Notes under the pieces: model-generated
Databases searched by the model: none
Seen by the model: only the letters and a program-made list of their open reading frames with translations
Told to the model about the DNA's origin: nothing
NCBI GenBank assembly: GCA_903923395.1
Contig: CAIXXM010000146.1
Coordinates: 62,001 to 126,000 of the forward strand
Reading direction: 5' to 3'
Source of the DNA: an uncultured Acidobacteriia bacterium
GTDB lineage: Bacteria > Acidobacteriota > Terriglobia > Bryobacterales > Bryobacteraceae
DNA: 64,000 nt
Shown: one piece after another, positions 8,022-17,235 of the stretch
Layout of the letters: every line of letters begins with the position of its first letter
Numbering within the stretch: position 1 is the first letter of the stretch
Made by a program: the position numbers and the translations under genes

Positions 8022-9505
8022 GCGGCGCTATCCAAAATGGCGAGTTTCATGATCTGTTCCTGTGAGGCTCCCTGGGGCAGTTCTCCGGAGATGTGGCCCT
8101 GGCGCATGACGACGATGCGGTCGGCAACCTGAATCAATTCCTGCAGTTCGCTGCTCACCATCAGGATGGCAGCGCCGGCGCGGGCGAGTTCGCCCATCAG
8201 TTCAAAGACTTCGGCCTTGGCTCCAATGTCGATGCCGCGCGTTGGCTCATCGAAGAGAAAGACATGCGCCTGCCGGAAGAGCCATTTCGCGATGACAACC
8301 TTCTGCTGATTGCCGCCGCTCAAGGTGCCCGCCAACTGCGCCGGCGAAGCCGCCTTCAAACGCATCTTGCCGCCCAGTTCCGTGGCCAGTTCCGTCTGCA
8401 TCGCGTGCTTCAACACGCCGAAGTTGCTGATGCGCTCCACGTTGGCCATGGTGACGTTATCGCCAATCGACATGCGGAGGGCCAGCCCGGAAATCTGCCG
8501 GTCTTCCGTGATCAATGCGACACCCGCCTGAACTGCTTCCCTGGGCGTCCTGGCATTGAGCGGCGTGCCATGCAGCAGCACCTCGCCGGAATCCACCGGG
8601 TCTATGCCGAAGATGGCCCGGCAGAGTTCCGTGCGCCCCGCGCCGATCAGGCCGGCCATGCCCGTAATCTCCCCGGCGCGCAACGTCAGCGAAATCTTCT
8701 CCAGGCCCGTCTTCTTGACGCAAAGATTCCGCACTTCCAGCACCGGCGCGCCCGGCTCCAAATGCTCGCGCTCATAGATCGCTTCCACATTGCGGCCCAC
8801 CATATGCGCGATCAGGTGATGCGTGGAAACATCCGCCAGGGCACCGGTGTGAACGGTATGTCCGTCCCGCAACACGGTCACCCGGTCACCGATCTGCCGC
8901 AGTTCATCCATGCGGTGGGTGATGTAGATAATCCCCATCCCGCGCGCCTTCAGGTCACGCACAATCCGGAAGACTTCATTCGTTTCCGCGGCGGAGAGGG
9001 ACGATGTCGGCTCATCGAAAATCAGCAAGCTTGACCCGTGTTGGATCGCCCGGCAAATCTCCACCATCTGCTTGCCTGCCGGACTGAGGCGGTCCACGCG
9101 CCACTCTGCTTCCAGCGGAAAGTTGTGGCGGGCAATCAATTCCCGCGCCTGCTGCATGACCTTCTTGCGGTTGATCATGCCGAATGAACCGCGCTCTTCC
9201 CGGCCAAGGAAGATGTTCTCGGCCACGGTAAGGTGCGTGGCGAGCAGCGCTTCCTGATTCACCATCGCAATGCCGATTTCAGCGGCCTGCGACGGCGTTG
9301 TGAGCGACACCTCCTGCCCCTTCCAGAGCATGGAGCCTGCATCACGCTGCACAATGCCGGAGACGATCTTCATGAGCGTGGACTTGCCCGCGCCGTTCTC
9401 TCCCAGCAGCAGGTGCACCTCACCCGCGTTGACTGAAAGGTCCGCCCCGCGCAGCGCCGTCACGCCGCCAAACCGTTTTTGAATTCCCTGAAGTTGAATC
9501 AACAC
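8018..9505 (-). CDS. sugar ABC transporter ATP-binding protein (RbsA/MglA-type)
   Basis: A 495 aa ATPase with two fused nucleotide-binding domains. The first has a canonical Walker A (GENGAGKST) and Walker B (LLIFDEPTS), with a modified signature (LSPAGKQMVEI). The second has a degenerate P-loop (GLIGAGRTE) but a good signature (LSGGNQQKV) and Walker B (FLFDEPTRGID). This asymmetry is normal for the family. The start is GTG. It forms an operon with the RbsC-type permease. The region immediately upstream holds an unrelated gene, so the substrate-binding protein is missing locally. Confidence 0.94.
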   Translation of the reverse strand: MLIQLQGIQKRFGGVTALRGADLSVNAGEVHLLLGENGAGKSTLMKIVSGIVQRDAGSMLWKGQEVSLTTPSQAAEIGIAMVNQEALLATHLTVAENIFLGREERGSFGMINRKKVMQQARELIARHNFPLEAEWRVDRLSPAGKQMVEICRAIQHGSSLLIFDEPTSSLSAAETNEVFRIVRDLKARGMGIIYITHRMDELRQIGDRVTVLRDGHTVHTGALADVSTHHLIAHMVGRNVEAIYEREHLEPGAPVLEVRNLCVKKTGLEKISLTLRAGEITGMAGLIGAGRTELCRAIFGIDPVDSGEVLLHGTPLNARTPREAVQAGVALITEDRQISGLALRMSIGDNVTMANVERISNFGVLKHAMQTELATELGGKMRLKAASPAQLAGTLSGGNQQKVVIAKWLFRQAHVFLFDEPTRGIDIGAKAEVFELMGELARAGAAILMVSSELQELIQVADRIVVMRQGHISGELPQGASQEQIMKLAILDSAA

Positions 9506-9569
9506 TCGAATGGGCCAGTTTATCGCATTTGGTGAACTGGCCCACTTTAACGATGAAGAATTGAGGAAA

Positions 9570-10472
9570 CTACTCTTTGATCAGCGTAGCCACCGAAATG
9601 TGCGGCCAGTGGACTCCATCAAAATCGAGAATCACCCGCTGCACATACTGCAACTGATAAAACTCGCTTTCAGATTCTTCGTCGGTGACGGTCTCGATCC
9701 AGAAGATCGCATCCATGCGGCTGGCGTTCGCATTCTTGATAACGAATGGGATGTTGAGTATGCCGTTGCCGTCAGCACCTCCGTCAGCCGGCCCGGCCGT
9801 CGTGATCACGATGACATCTGTGGACGTGATGGTCTGCCCAGCGATTTGCGCCCGCAGGATTTCGGTCGGGTCCTGAATGGTTTTTACCGGATCCAGCGCC
9901 ACAGGTAAACCGAAGTCCGGCAGCGGAGTCGTTTTGTAGGGGTCAATATACGGGGAGCCGAGCGGATGAGCCGGGTCCTCGTTGAGGTTTTGGATGGGCT
10001 CAGCCAGCGCAAACGGCAGCGAATTGACCGGCTGGATATTTGGACCGCCGGCGACCGTGGTAAAGAATGTGCTCTGCGAGAGAAGCGAATCGCCATGCGG
10101 AATGGTTGCCTGCCGCACATACGCTTCCTTCCCTTCCGCATTTTCCGGTACATGTACCCAAAGACCGGGTTCTTTGTGAAGGCCGGTGTTGTCAGTGAAA
10201 TCACTCACGCTCTGCAGATAGGTGACTGCGTGGAGCGCGATGGTGGGTTCGATATCACCACGGTTGGGAATGTCGCCGCCGATGGCGGAAAATTCGAGCG
10301 TTTCCTTCGTGCCGTTCAGCATGAGGAAGAATGGCGGGTTCGCCGGGACTCCCTGCCGGGCGGGACGCGCAATCAGATTGAAGCCGTAGCCTCTCCAGCG
10401 ACCGGGAAGCTTGGCAAGCAAGCCCAGTTTGGCGTTGGAGCCGGGGCCGCTTGCGCGGAAAAAATGATCCAT
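9570..10472 (-). CDS. beta-barrel protein of a family often labelled heme-binding
   Basis: A 300 aa protein. The start is fixed by an AAGGAG site about 8 bases before the ATG (complement at 10482-10488), which excludes an upstream in-frame start. The N-terminal region reads LPGRWRGYGFNLIARP, reminiscent of the LxGxWxGxG opening of nitrobindin/lipocalin-like barrels. It continues with TLEFSAIGGDIPNRG, GLHKEPGLWVHVP and ATIPHGDSLL. These blocks recur in a widespread bacterial and fungal family annotated as heme-binding. Actual function is unproven, and no signal peptide is visible. It stands alone, upstream of the sugar ABC genes on the same strand. Confidence 0.65.
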   Translation of the reverse strand: MDHFFRASGPGSNAKLGLLAKLPGRWRGYGFNLIARPARQGVPANPPFFLMLNGTKETLEFSAIGGDIPNRGDIEPTIALHAVTYLQSVSDFTDNTGLHKEPGLWVHVPENAEGKEAYVRQATIPHGDSLLSQSTFFTTVAGGPNIQPVNSLPFALAEPIQNLNEDPAHPLGSPYIDPYKTTPLPDFGLPVALDPVKTIQDPTEILRAQIAGQTITSTDVIVITTAGPADGGADGNGILNIPFVIKNANASRMDAIFWIETVTDEESESEFYQLQYVQRVILDFDGVHWPHISVATLIKE

Positions 10473-10586
10473 CTTGTAAATCTCCTTCATCTTCAAGAGC
10501 GCTGGCTGGAATTGCAAGAGGACAGCATTCACGAACTATTCACGAAGTTTTCTGTGCGGTTCCATCCGTGTTAGCCTTTGCAAATC

Positions 10587-12074
10587 ATGACTCCGGATCA
10601 ACCCACCCGCCGCAGCGCTCTTCTGGGCCTTTCCGCCGCCACTCTTATGCCTGCACAATCTTCCACATCAGACATTTGCCTGCTGGATGCCGCTGAAATG
10701 GCGGCGCTGATCCGGGCGAAGAAACTCTCCGCCAGGGAGGCGCTTGCCGCTCATCTAAAGCAGATTGAACGGGTCAACCCGAAGGTCAATGCCATCGTCA
10801 CACTGGTTCCAGAAATGGCCATGGAAGCAGCCAAGCGGGCCGATGAAGCGCAGGCGCGGGGAGAAACGCTGGGTCCTCTGCATGGCCTGCCCACGGCGCA
10901 CAAGGATCTGGTGGAGACCAAAGGCATCCGCACAACTTACGGCTCGCCGCTCTTCAAGGACAACATCCCGAAGGAAGACGCGCTCATCGTGCAGCATATC
11001 CATCAGGCGGGCGCGATTACTCTGGGCAAGACCAATACGCCGGAGTTTGGTGCGGGTTCGCAGACCTTCAACCGGGTGTTCGGTGCCACGCTGAATCCCT
11101 GGGACACCACGAAGACCTGCGGCGGATCGAGCGGCGGCGCGGCGGTTTCGCTCGCCTGCCGGATGCTTCCGGTTGCCGACGGCAGCGACACCGGCGGCTC
11201 TTTGCGCAATCCCGCGGCCTGGAATAATGTAGTCGGCTTCCGTCCCACGCCGGGCAGGGTGGTGAGTCCCGGTGCGGCGTTTGCCTGGTCCACTCTGAGC
11301 ACCAGCGGTCCCATGGCCCGAACAGTCTCTGACGTGGCCCTGTTCCTGAGCGCGATTGCGGGTCCTGACCCCCGGGCACCGCTCTCCATTCAGGAGCCGG
11401 GCAGCCGGTTCCGCGCTCCTCTGGGCCGGGAGACCAAGGGGCTCAAGGTGGCATGGTTCAAAGATCTGGGCGGCGTTCCCATTGACCCGGCGAACCTGAC
11501 CGTCATCCAAGCCCAGCGCAAGGTCTTCGAAAGTCTGGGATGCATTGTGGAGCAGGCGGAACCCGACTTCACCGGCGCAGAATTCGCCTTCAAGACGCTT
11601 CGCGCCTGGGCTTCGGCGCAATCGCGCGGAGAAACCTACCGCAAAGATCCCGGCTCTTTGAAGCCGACACTCCGGCAGGAAGTCGAAGAGGGGCTCAAAT
11701 TGACCGGCGCCGACGTCGCCCGCGCGGAGGTACTGCACGGCCAGTTGTGGCGCAAAGTGCAGAGTTTCCTGACGAAATACGATTACTTCATCCTGCCTGT
11801 CACGCAACTGCCGCCATTCGATGTCAAGAAGGAGTATCCCTCTGAGATCAACGGCGTCCAGTTACCCACTTACATCGATTGGATGAAGACCTGCTGGTAT
11901 ATCTCAATCGTCGCGAACCCGGCGATCTCCGTGCCCGCCGGTTTCACTGACAAAGGGCTGCCCGTCGGGTTACAGATTGTGGGCCGTTATGGCGATGACT
12001 TCAGCGTGCTGCAAATGGCGTATGCCTATGAACAGGCGACGAAGGTGGCCGGGAAATTGCCGCCGGTTTTGTAG
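10587..12074 (+). CDS. exported amidase-signature hydrolase
   Basis: A 495 aa amidase-signature enzyme that hydrolyses amide bonds (C-N). The start is the ATG giving MTPDQPTRRSALLGLS, a Tat-type leader with twin Arg. The Ser-cisSer-Lys triad is visible as Lys in PTAHKDL (about residue 106), cis-Ser in CGGSSGGAA (about 182) and nucleophile Ser in GSDTGGSLR (about 205). The C-terminal GLPVGLQIVGR is also standard. This is not GatA, because there are no gatB/C neighbours and the protein has a leader. Substrate unknown. It ends 53 bases from the convergent response regulator gene. Confidence 0.92.
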   Translation: MTPDQPTRRSALLGLSAATLMPAQSSTSDICLLDAAEMAALIRAKKLSAREALAAHLKQIERVNPKVNAIVTLVPEMAMEAAKRADEAQARGETLGPLHGLPTAHKDLVETKGIRTTYGSPLFKDNIPKEDALIVQHIHQAGAITLGKTNTPEFGAGSQTFNRVFGATLNPWDTTKTCGGSSGGAAVSLACRMLPVADGSDTGGSLRNPAAWNNVVGFRPTPGRVVSPGAAFAWSTLSTSGPMARTVSDVALFLSAIAGPDPRAPLSIQEPGSRFRAPLGRETKGLKVAWFKDLGGVPIDPANLTVIQAQRKVFESLGCIVEQAEPDFTGAEFAFKTLRAWASAQSRGETYRKDPGSLKPTLRQEVEEGLKLTGADVARAEVLHGQLWRKVQSFLTKYDYFILPVTQLPPFDVKKEYPSEINGVQLPTYIDWMKTCWYISIVANPAISVPAGFTDKGLPVGLQIVGRYGDDFSVLQMAYAYEQATKVAGKLPPVL

Positions 12075-12127
12075 CTGCCGCGTTAGCCTGGTTTTGGCTA
12101 GCGCACAGGCCGCCTTTCGCGGGTTCC

Positions 12128-12769
12128 TCAGAGTATCCCGAGCTCAATCCCGCGCAGCACGGCTCTGGTGCGGTCTCTAACACCAAGCTTCTGGAACGCG
12201 CTGGAAAGCTGGTTCTTGATGCCGCCTTCGGTGCTGCCCAGATGCTCGGCAATCTCCCGGTTGTTCAGGCCCCCGGCCACCAGCCGCAGCACTTTGATCT
12301 CAAACGGAGTCAACGGTTCAGGTTCTGGAATGCTCTCAAACAGCGTTCGTGTCTCCCGCACCGCGCGCATGTTCCGCACCGTCAGGGCGGGCTGCAACAG
12401 CGTTCCACCCGTCGCTACCGTGCGGATCGTTTGCGCCAGTTGTTCTTCGGAGACATCTTTCAGCAGAAACCCCTTGGCACCAGCCCGTACGCCGCGCAGG
12501 AAGAGGATGTCGTCATCAAAGGTCGTCAGCAGAATTACCGGCGGCGCGACATCTCCCCCCTGCAACTCTTCCAGCACCTCAATCCCGCTGCGGCCGGGCA
12601 ACCGGATATCCATGATCACGGCATCCGGCTGTTTGAGGCGGATTTCGAGCAGTGCTTCCTCGCCATTCACAGCTTCGCCGCAAACCCGGATGTCCGGTGT
12701 CAAATCCAGCAGGCTGATGATGCCCCGGCGGACGATGGTCTGGTCTTCCACGATGACGACCCGGATCAA
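12128..12769 (-). CDS. NarL/FixJ-type response regulator
   Basis: A 213 aa two-component response regulator. The receiver domain has the acidic pair Glu8-Asp9, the phospho-acceptor Asp54 (VIMDIRLPG), a Thr in LLTTFDDD and Lys in GFLLKDV. The C-terminal LuxR-type helix-turn-helix is LTPFEIKVLRLVAGGL with NREIAEHLGSTEGGIK. It overlaps the upstream histidine kinase gene by 4 bases, so the two form a pair. The TonB receptor operon transcribed away from this pair is a plausible target. Confidence 0.95.
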   Translation of the reverse strand: MIRVVIVEDQTIVRRGIISLLDLTPDIRVCGEAVNGEEALLEIRLKQPDAVIMDIRLPGRSGIEVLEELQGGDVAPPVILLTTFDDDILFLRGVRAGAKGFLLKDVSEEQLAQTIRTVATGGTLLQPALTVRNMRAVRETRTLFESIPEPEPLTPFEIKVLRLVAGGLNNREIAEHLGSTEGGIKNQLSSAFQKLGVRDRTRAVLRGIELGIL

Positions 12770-14001
12770 CGGAACGCCTCCTGATCCCGAACGGGAAGTT
12801 CCAGTGCGATCTCAAAACCCTTGCCTGGGCGCGAATGGACTTCCATATGTCCACCAGCGGCGCTGACCCGTTCCTGTATTCCGGTCAGGCCATTGCCGAA
12901 CGTGACATGGCTCGTGCCCTGCCCATCGTCGCGGGCATGCAGCAGGTAGCCGTGGGCCGCATGTTCTATCTCCAGCCAGAGGTTCGAAGCCCGTGAGTGT
13001 TTCAAAGTATTCGTAACAATCTCCTGGCAGCAGCGGAAGAGAGCGTGGGACTGGAATGGCGGCGGCTGTGCAGCGTCCCCGGCCAGGGTAAGATGCACAG
13101 ACAACCCGGGAAGTCCGGCAGTCATGGCATGCAATGCGGTGCGAAGGTCAAAGGTGCGCATCTGCCTCAGGTCATGCACCACCTCCCGCACATCCTTGAG
13201 CAACTTCTGCACGATCAACAAAGACTCTTCGAGCCGCTCATTCCGCTCGGTTGTTGCTTCCAGATGCCGCATGAGACGCAGATTTACGCTCAGTGCCGCC
13301 AGGTGATGACCCGAAGAGTCATGCAGTTCGCGCGAGAGTTGCAACCGCTCTGCCAGCCGCGCGGCGTCGTTTTCCATGTGGCGGGACGCGCGGAGTTCGG
13401 CGTTGATCCGCTGCAATTCCCTGGATTGACGGCTTTCTGATGCCGCCATCAAACCGAAGCTGCAGGCCAGAAAGTGCCAGACGAAAGACATCGCCGTGAC
13501 CATGGCCAATGCAAGGCCCATGTGCGCGCGGTCCGTTCCCATCAGGTGGAGCACCGGGTTGTCACCTGTGTACATCACCTGCAAATAAAAAGCGCCGGTC
13601 TGGAAGAGTGTTTGCACAAATACCCAGAACAAGCTGGAACTCTGCGGCAGCACCATACCTGCCTGGAATGAAACCAGAAGAAGCAGTTCCGGCGCGACAA
13701 GAGTTCCCGCACAGCCCTGCAGCAGGAGCAGGTTTCGGGATCCACCGGCCCAATAAATGTTGCCCGGACGGCTTCCCCGCCAGAAGGCCCCTGCCAGCAG
13801 CACGATGGCGATGCCTTCCGCTGCCGCGATCCCGTTGACCGGGACGCCCAGCCGCGAGCAGAGAATTTCCAGGATGCACCCGAAGGCGCGTTCGGCGGTG
13901 TGGCTTGCGCGAAGTTCCACCACACTGAACGCCCCGGCCATGAGACAGGCCAGCACTCCGGCAACTCGCATGATTTGAAGCGGACGCCACATTTGTTCCA
14001 T
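12766..14001 (-). CDS. membrane sensor histidine kinase (HisKA_3 type)
   Basis: About 411 aa from the ATG at 14001; an in-frame start 21 codons upstream is less likely because it precedes the first membrane segment with a polar stretch. The N-terminal half has about six hydrophobic segments without a large external domain. A short coiled coil then leads to the phospho-acceptor helix (SRELHDSSGHHLAALS, His in ELHDSSGH). The HATPase domain shows NTLKHS (N box), DDGQG and GNGLTGIQERV. It pairs with the overlapping NarL-type regulator. The signal is not predictable, but sensing within the membrane seems likely. Confidence 0.93.
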   Translation of the reverse strand: MEQMWRPLQIMRVAGVLACLMAGAFSVVELRASHTAERAFGCILEILCSRLGVPVNGIAAAEGIAIVLLAGAFWRGSRPGNIYWAGGSRNLLLLQGCAGTLVAPELLLLVSFQAGMVLPQSSSLFWVFVQTLFQTGAFYLQVMYTGDNPVLHLMGTDRAHMGLALAMVTAMSFVWHFLACSFGLMAASESRQSRELQRINAELRASRHMENDAARLAERLQLSRELHDSSGHHLAALSVNLRLMRHLEATTERNERLEESLLIVQKLLKDVREVVHDLRQMRTFDLRTALHAMTAGLPGLSVHLTLAGDAAQPPPFQSHALFRCCQEIVTNTLKHSRASNLWLEIEHAAHGYLLHARDDGQGTSHVTFGNGLTGIQERVSAAGGHMEVHSRPGKGFEIALELPVRDQEAFR

Positions 14002-14102
14002 GGTCGCGCGGTTGAGGTGTGCCGGGAAGTGCCGAAAGTCACAAACTTTCCTGACTTTCCGCACTGTTGGTGCACATCGAAAGCAAGGGACACTCCGGGT
14101 AG

Positions 14103-16427
14103 ATGCGAATTCTATTGATCTTCAGCGTGGTTGGGATTCTCTGGGCACAGGATACGGCTGGAACAGGGTCCATCAGCGGTTCGGTCAGCCTGGCGTCCGG
14201 CGCACCCGCTGCCGCTGCGGAGATCTGTCTTCCGGCGCTTTCCCGCTGCGTCAAGGCAGACGCTGCAGGCTTGTTCAAACTGAGTGCCTTGCGACCGGAG
14301 ACGTTGGAACTCCGCGTCGGGATCATTACGTCGAAGGTGGAAGTCAAGGCAGGCAGGGACACGGCGCTGGAGATCCGCCTGCCGGGCACAGATTCTGTGC
14401 AGCAGCAGATTACCGTCAGTGATTCGCTGTTCGTTCCCGCGGATGAGGTGAAGACCTCGTCGTATCTCATCCAGCGCGCCGAAATTGTTTCGAGCGCCTC
14501 AGCCCTGCAGGATGTTTCCCGTTACGTGCAGACTCTGCCGGGCGTGGCGATCGGCTCAGATGATTTCCGGAACGACATCATCGTGCGCGGGGGCAGTCCG
14601 CTGGAAAACCTGTTCATCGTGGACAACGTGGAAGTGCCGAATATCAATACTTTCGCGAACTTCGCGTCAGCGGGTGGCACCGTGGGGATTCTGGATGCAG
14701 CGCTGATTCAGGATGTTACCTTTCTCACCGGCGGCTATCCCGCTCCCTTCGTCAACCGGACGTCCAGCGTGTTGCAGATTTACCAGAGGGAAGGCAACCG
14801 CGAAGGCTTTCGTGCGCGGGCGACTTTAGGCTTCGCCGGGGCGGGCGGCATCCTGGAAGGTCCCATACGAAAAGGCAAGGGTTCATGGGTGGTCTCCGCG
14901 CGCCGGAGCTTCATTGACTTATTCACCAAAGACGCAGGCTTTGGCGGTGTTCCTGTTACTTATACCTTCGATGCCAAAGCGGTCTATGATCTGCGCCCCG
15001 CCGACCGTATCTGGGCAGTTAGTATCGCGGGAGTGGATAACATCCGCCTGGGTGCCACACAAGGCGGCAAGACTACGGATGAGGTGGATAACTTTGATAT
15101 CCGCTACCAAGGCTGGCGCAACGCCACAGGTCTGAACTGGCAGCATTTGTTTGGCGGCAAGGCCGTGGGGCTGTTCGGCGTCAGCCGCTCCCAGGCGAAT
15201 GTGGATACCACTATCAAAGACCTCCTCAAGAATGGCATCCCGGCCCCCTCCACGCCGGTGGACCAGTGGATCGCCGGCAGCCCGGTCGTCTTCCGTGAAA
15301 ACTCCAGCGAGATCGAAAGCACAATCAAATATGATCTAACTGCCGAACTGCCGTGGCTGGGTAAATTCCAGGCTGGCGGCAGTTTGAAATTCTTCCAGCT
15401 GCATTACAACACAGCTTCACCCTACGGGAATGACTCGCCCTATCTGGCAACACCCGGAGTGAATCCCTTCAACCTCTTGAAGGACGAAACCACCACTCAG
15501 ACCGGCGCGTATGTGCAAGACACCAGAGTTGTAAGCAGCCGTTTGAGCCTCACGTGGGGTGCGCGGTTTGATAACTACCGCTATCTGGGGCAAAGCCGTA
15601 TCAGTCCCAGAGCGGGGTTGAGCTTCCGTCTGAGTTCCCGGCTATCTTTCCGGGCAAGTTACGGCACTTACTACCAGCAACCCAATTTCCTTTTTGCTGC
15701 GGTGTTCCCGCAGAACCGTCATCTGGTTCCCTTCCGCGCTGACCACTATGTAACTGGACTGAGCTATGCGCCTTCCCGCACGGTCCGTTTGACGCTGGAA
15801 GCCTACCGGAAGGTCTACAAGGACTACCCTGTGGCCACGCAGTTCCCCGCCGTCTCTCTCGCCAATCTGGGAGACACATTCAATATCCGCGACATCCTCT
15901 TCCCGCTTTCCAGTGCCGGCAGGGGCCGCGCCCAGGGCATCGAGTTCTTTGTGGAGAAGAAATTCTCTGACCGCTTCTTCGGCCAGGCGAATTTCTCCAG
16001 TTCCAGCAGCACCCAGGCGGGTCTCGATGGACTGCAGCGCCCCGCGAACTTTGATTACCGGCACGTCCTGAACGTAACGGCTGCCTGGCAGGCGACCAGG
16101 AAGTGGGATGTCTCGGCGCGGCTATCCTATCTCTCCGCCCGTCCCTACACGCCCTTCGATATCGCCGCATCGCAGGCGCAGGATCGCGGGATCTTTGATC
16201 TCGGCAAGGTCAACGCACTGCGTTTCCCTGCCTATTTCCGGACCGATTTACGCGTGAACAGAAAGCTGACGCTGCGCGGGAAACCGTTGAACTTCTACCT
16301 CGGAGCGCAGAATCTGACCAACAGAAAGAACATCGCAGGCTACACCTGGAACCGGCGGCTGGGGGCGATCCAGACGGACAAACAACTGACGCTTTTCCCT
16401 GATTTCGGGCTGGAGTGGAGGTTTTGA
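14103..16427 (+). CDS. TonB-dependent outer-membrane receptor with N-terminal regulatory-like domain
   Basis: A 774 aa outer-membrane protein. A signal peptide (about residues 1-16, ending ILWAQ) is followed by a carboxypeptidase-regulatory-like fold (about 20-100, GSISGSVSLASG). The plug domain contains DVSRYVQTLPGVA and DIIVRGGSPLENLFIVDN. A beta barrel follows and ends in the aromatic residues LEWRF, as outer-membrane barrels do. It is the first gene of a three-gene operon with the SCO-CusF fusion and the TPR protein. Its start is about 100 bases from the divergent kinase-regulator pair. Copper or a copper chelate is a possible ligand, inferred only from context. Confidence 0.92.
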   Translation: MRILLIFSVVGILWAQDTAGTGSISGSVSLASGAPAAAAEICLPALSRCVKADAAGLFKLSALRPETLELRVGIITSKVEVKAGRDTALEIRLPGTDSVQQQITVSDSLFVPADEVKTSSYLIQRAEIVSSASALQDVSRYVQTLPGVAIGSDDFRNDIIVRGGSPLENLFIVDNVEVPNINTFANFASAGGTVGILDAALIQDVTFLTGGYPAPFVNRTSSVLQIYQREGNREGFRARATLGFAGAGGILEGPIRKGKGSWVVSARRSFIDLFTKDAGFGGVPVTYTFDAKAVYDLRPADRIWAVSIAGVDNIRLGATQGGKTTDEVDNFDIRYQGWRNATGLNWQHLFGGKAVGLFGVSRSQANVDTTIKDLLKNGIPAPSTPVDQWIAGSPVVFRENSSEIESTIKYDLTAELPWLGKFQAGGSLKFFQLHYNTASPYGNDSPYLATPGVNPFNLLKDETTTQTGAYVQDTRVVSSRLSLTWGARFDNYRYLGQSRISPRAGLSFRLSSRLSFRASYGTYYQQPNFLFAAVFPQNRHLVPFRADHYVTGLSYAPSRTVRLTLEAYRKVYKDYPVATQFPAVSLANLGDTFNIRDILFPLSSAGRGRAQGIEFFVEKKFSDRFFGQANFSSSSSTQAGLDGLQRPANFDYRHVLNVTAAWQATRKWDVSARLSYLSARPYTPFDIAASQAQDRGIFDLGKVNALRFPAYFRTDLRVNRKLTLRGKPLNFYLGAQNLTNRKNIAGYTWNRRLGAIQTDKQLTLFPDFGLEWRF

Positions 16428-16452
16428 AATACCGCCGCGTTAGCCTGAACAC

Positions 16453-17235
16453 ATGCCCCTGGCGCTGGCCATCCTCTTCCTTTTCGCCCGCACCTATCCT
16501 GTCGATGGCATCGTCGTCGCGGTGGATCCCGTGGCCCGGACCATGCTGGTCGCCCACAGGGCCATCCCGAAATACATGCCGGCCATGACCATGCCGTTCC
16601 GCGCGGAAGATGCGGCGCAACTCAAGGCCTTGCACCCCGGCATGCGCATCCGCTTTGAGCTGTCGGTCTCGAAATCCACATCGCTCGCACGCAACATCCA
16701 GGCCGCCGGTGGACCCGACGCCGTCATTCCGCCTCCCAGGGAAACTTTGCAGACCGGCGATCTGGTTCCCGATGCTGTTCTGCTCGATGAAACCGGACGT
16801 TCTCTCCACCTCAAGGACCTGCGCGGCAAGGTGCTCGCCATCGATTTCATCTACACGCGCTGCCCGCTGCCGGATGTTTGCCCACGCCTCTCGGCGAACT
16901 TCGCGGTAATCCAGAAGCACCTGCGCCACCGCGCTGATCTGCTGCTGCTTTCGATCACCGTGGACCCCGATTACGACACGCCCCCGGTGCTTGCCGAATA
17001 CGCCAGGCGCTGGACCGCTGACCCCGGCCGGTGGCGCTTCCTCACCGGCGACGTGGCACCCGTCGCCGCCCGCCTAGGGGAGGTCTACTGGACGGATGAG
17101 GGCTCCATCGGCCATAATTCCTCCACGGTGGTTATTTCGCGCGACGGACGGATTGCCGCGCGGCTCGAAGGCTCGCAGTGGCGGCCCGGCCAGCTGGAAA
17201 GCCTGCTGGAACATGAATTGGAGAAGACGAAATGA
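16453..17235 (+). CDS. CusF-like / SCO1-SenC fusion protein
   Basis: A 260 aa exported protein with two parts. Residues about 15-85 resemble the copper-binding CusF/YdeI-type fold, with the methionine motif YMPAMTMPF. Residues about 100-255 are a SCO/SenC thioredoxin-like domain. Its metal cysteines appear as TRCPLPDVC (Cys137 and Cys143), a CX5C spacing rather than the textbook CX3C, and the distal His is in IGHNSST. SCO proteins deliver copper to cytochrome oxidase CuA. The N-terminus is hydrophobic but short. It is followed by the TPR gene with a 4-base overlap. Confidence 0.88.
   Translation: MPLALAILFLFARTYPVDGIVVAVDPVARTMLVAHRAIPKYMPAMTMPFRAEDAAQLKALHPGMRIRFELSVSKSTSLARNIQAAGGPDAVIPPPRETLQTGDLVPDAVLLDETGRSLHLKDLRGKVLAIDFIYTRCPLPDVCPRLSANFAVIQKHLRHRADLLLLSITVDPDYDTPPVLAEYARRWTADPGRWRFLTGDVAPVAARLGEVYWTDEGSIGHNSSTVVISRDGRIAARLEGSQWRPGQLESLLEHELEKTK

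Noticed and set aside
12077-12090. A 14-base identity GCCGCGTTAGCCTG shared with about 16434-16447
   Set aside because: Only two exact copies noticed, without symmetry or consistent placement; likely chance in GC-rich flanks, although TTAGCCT also occurs before the amidase start.
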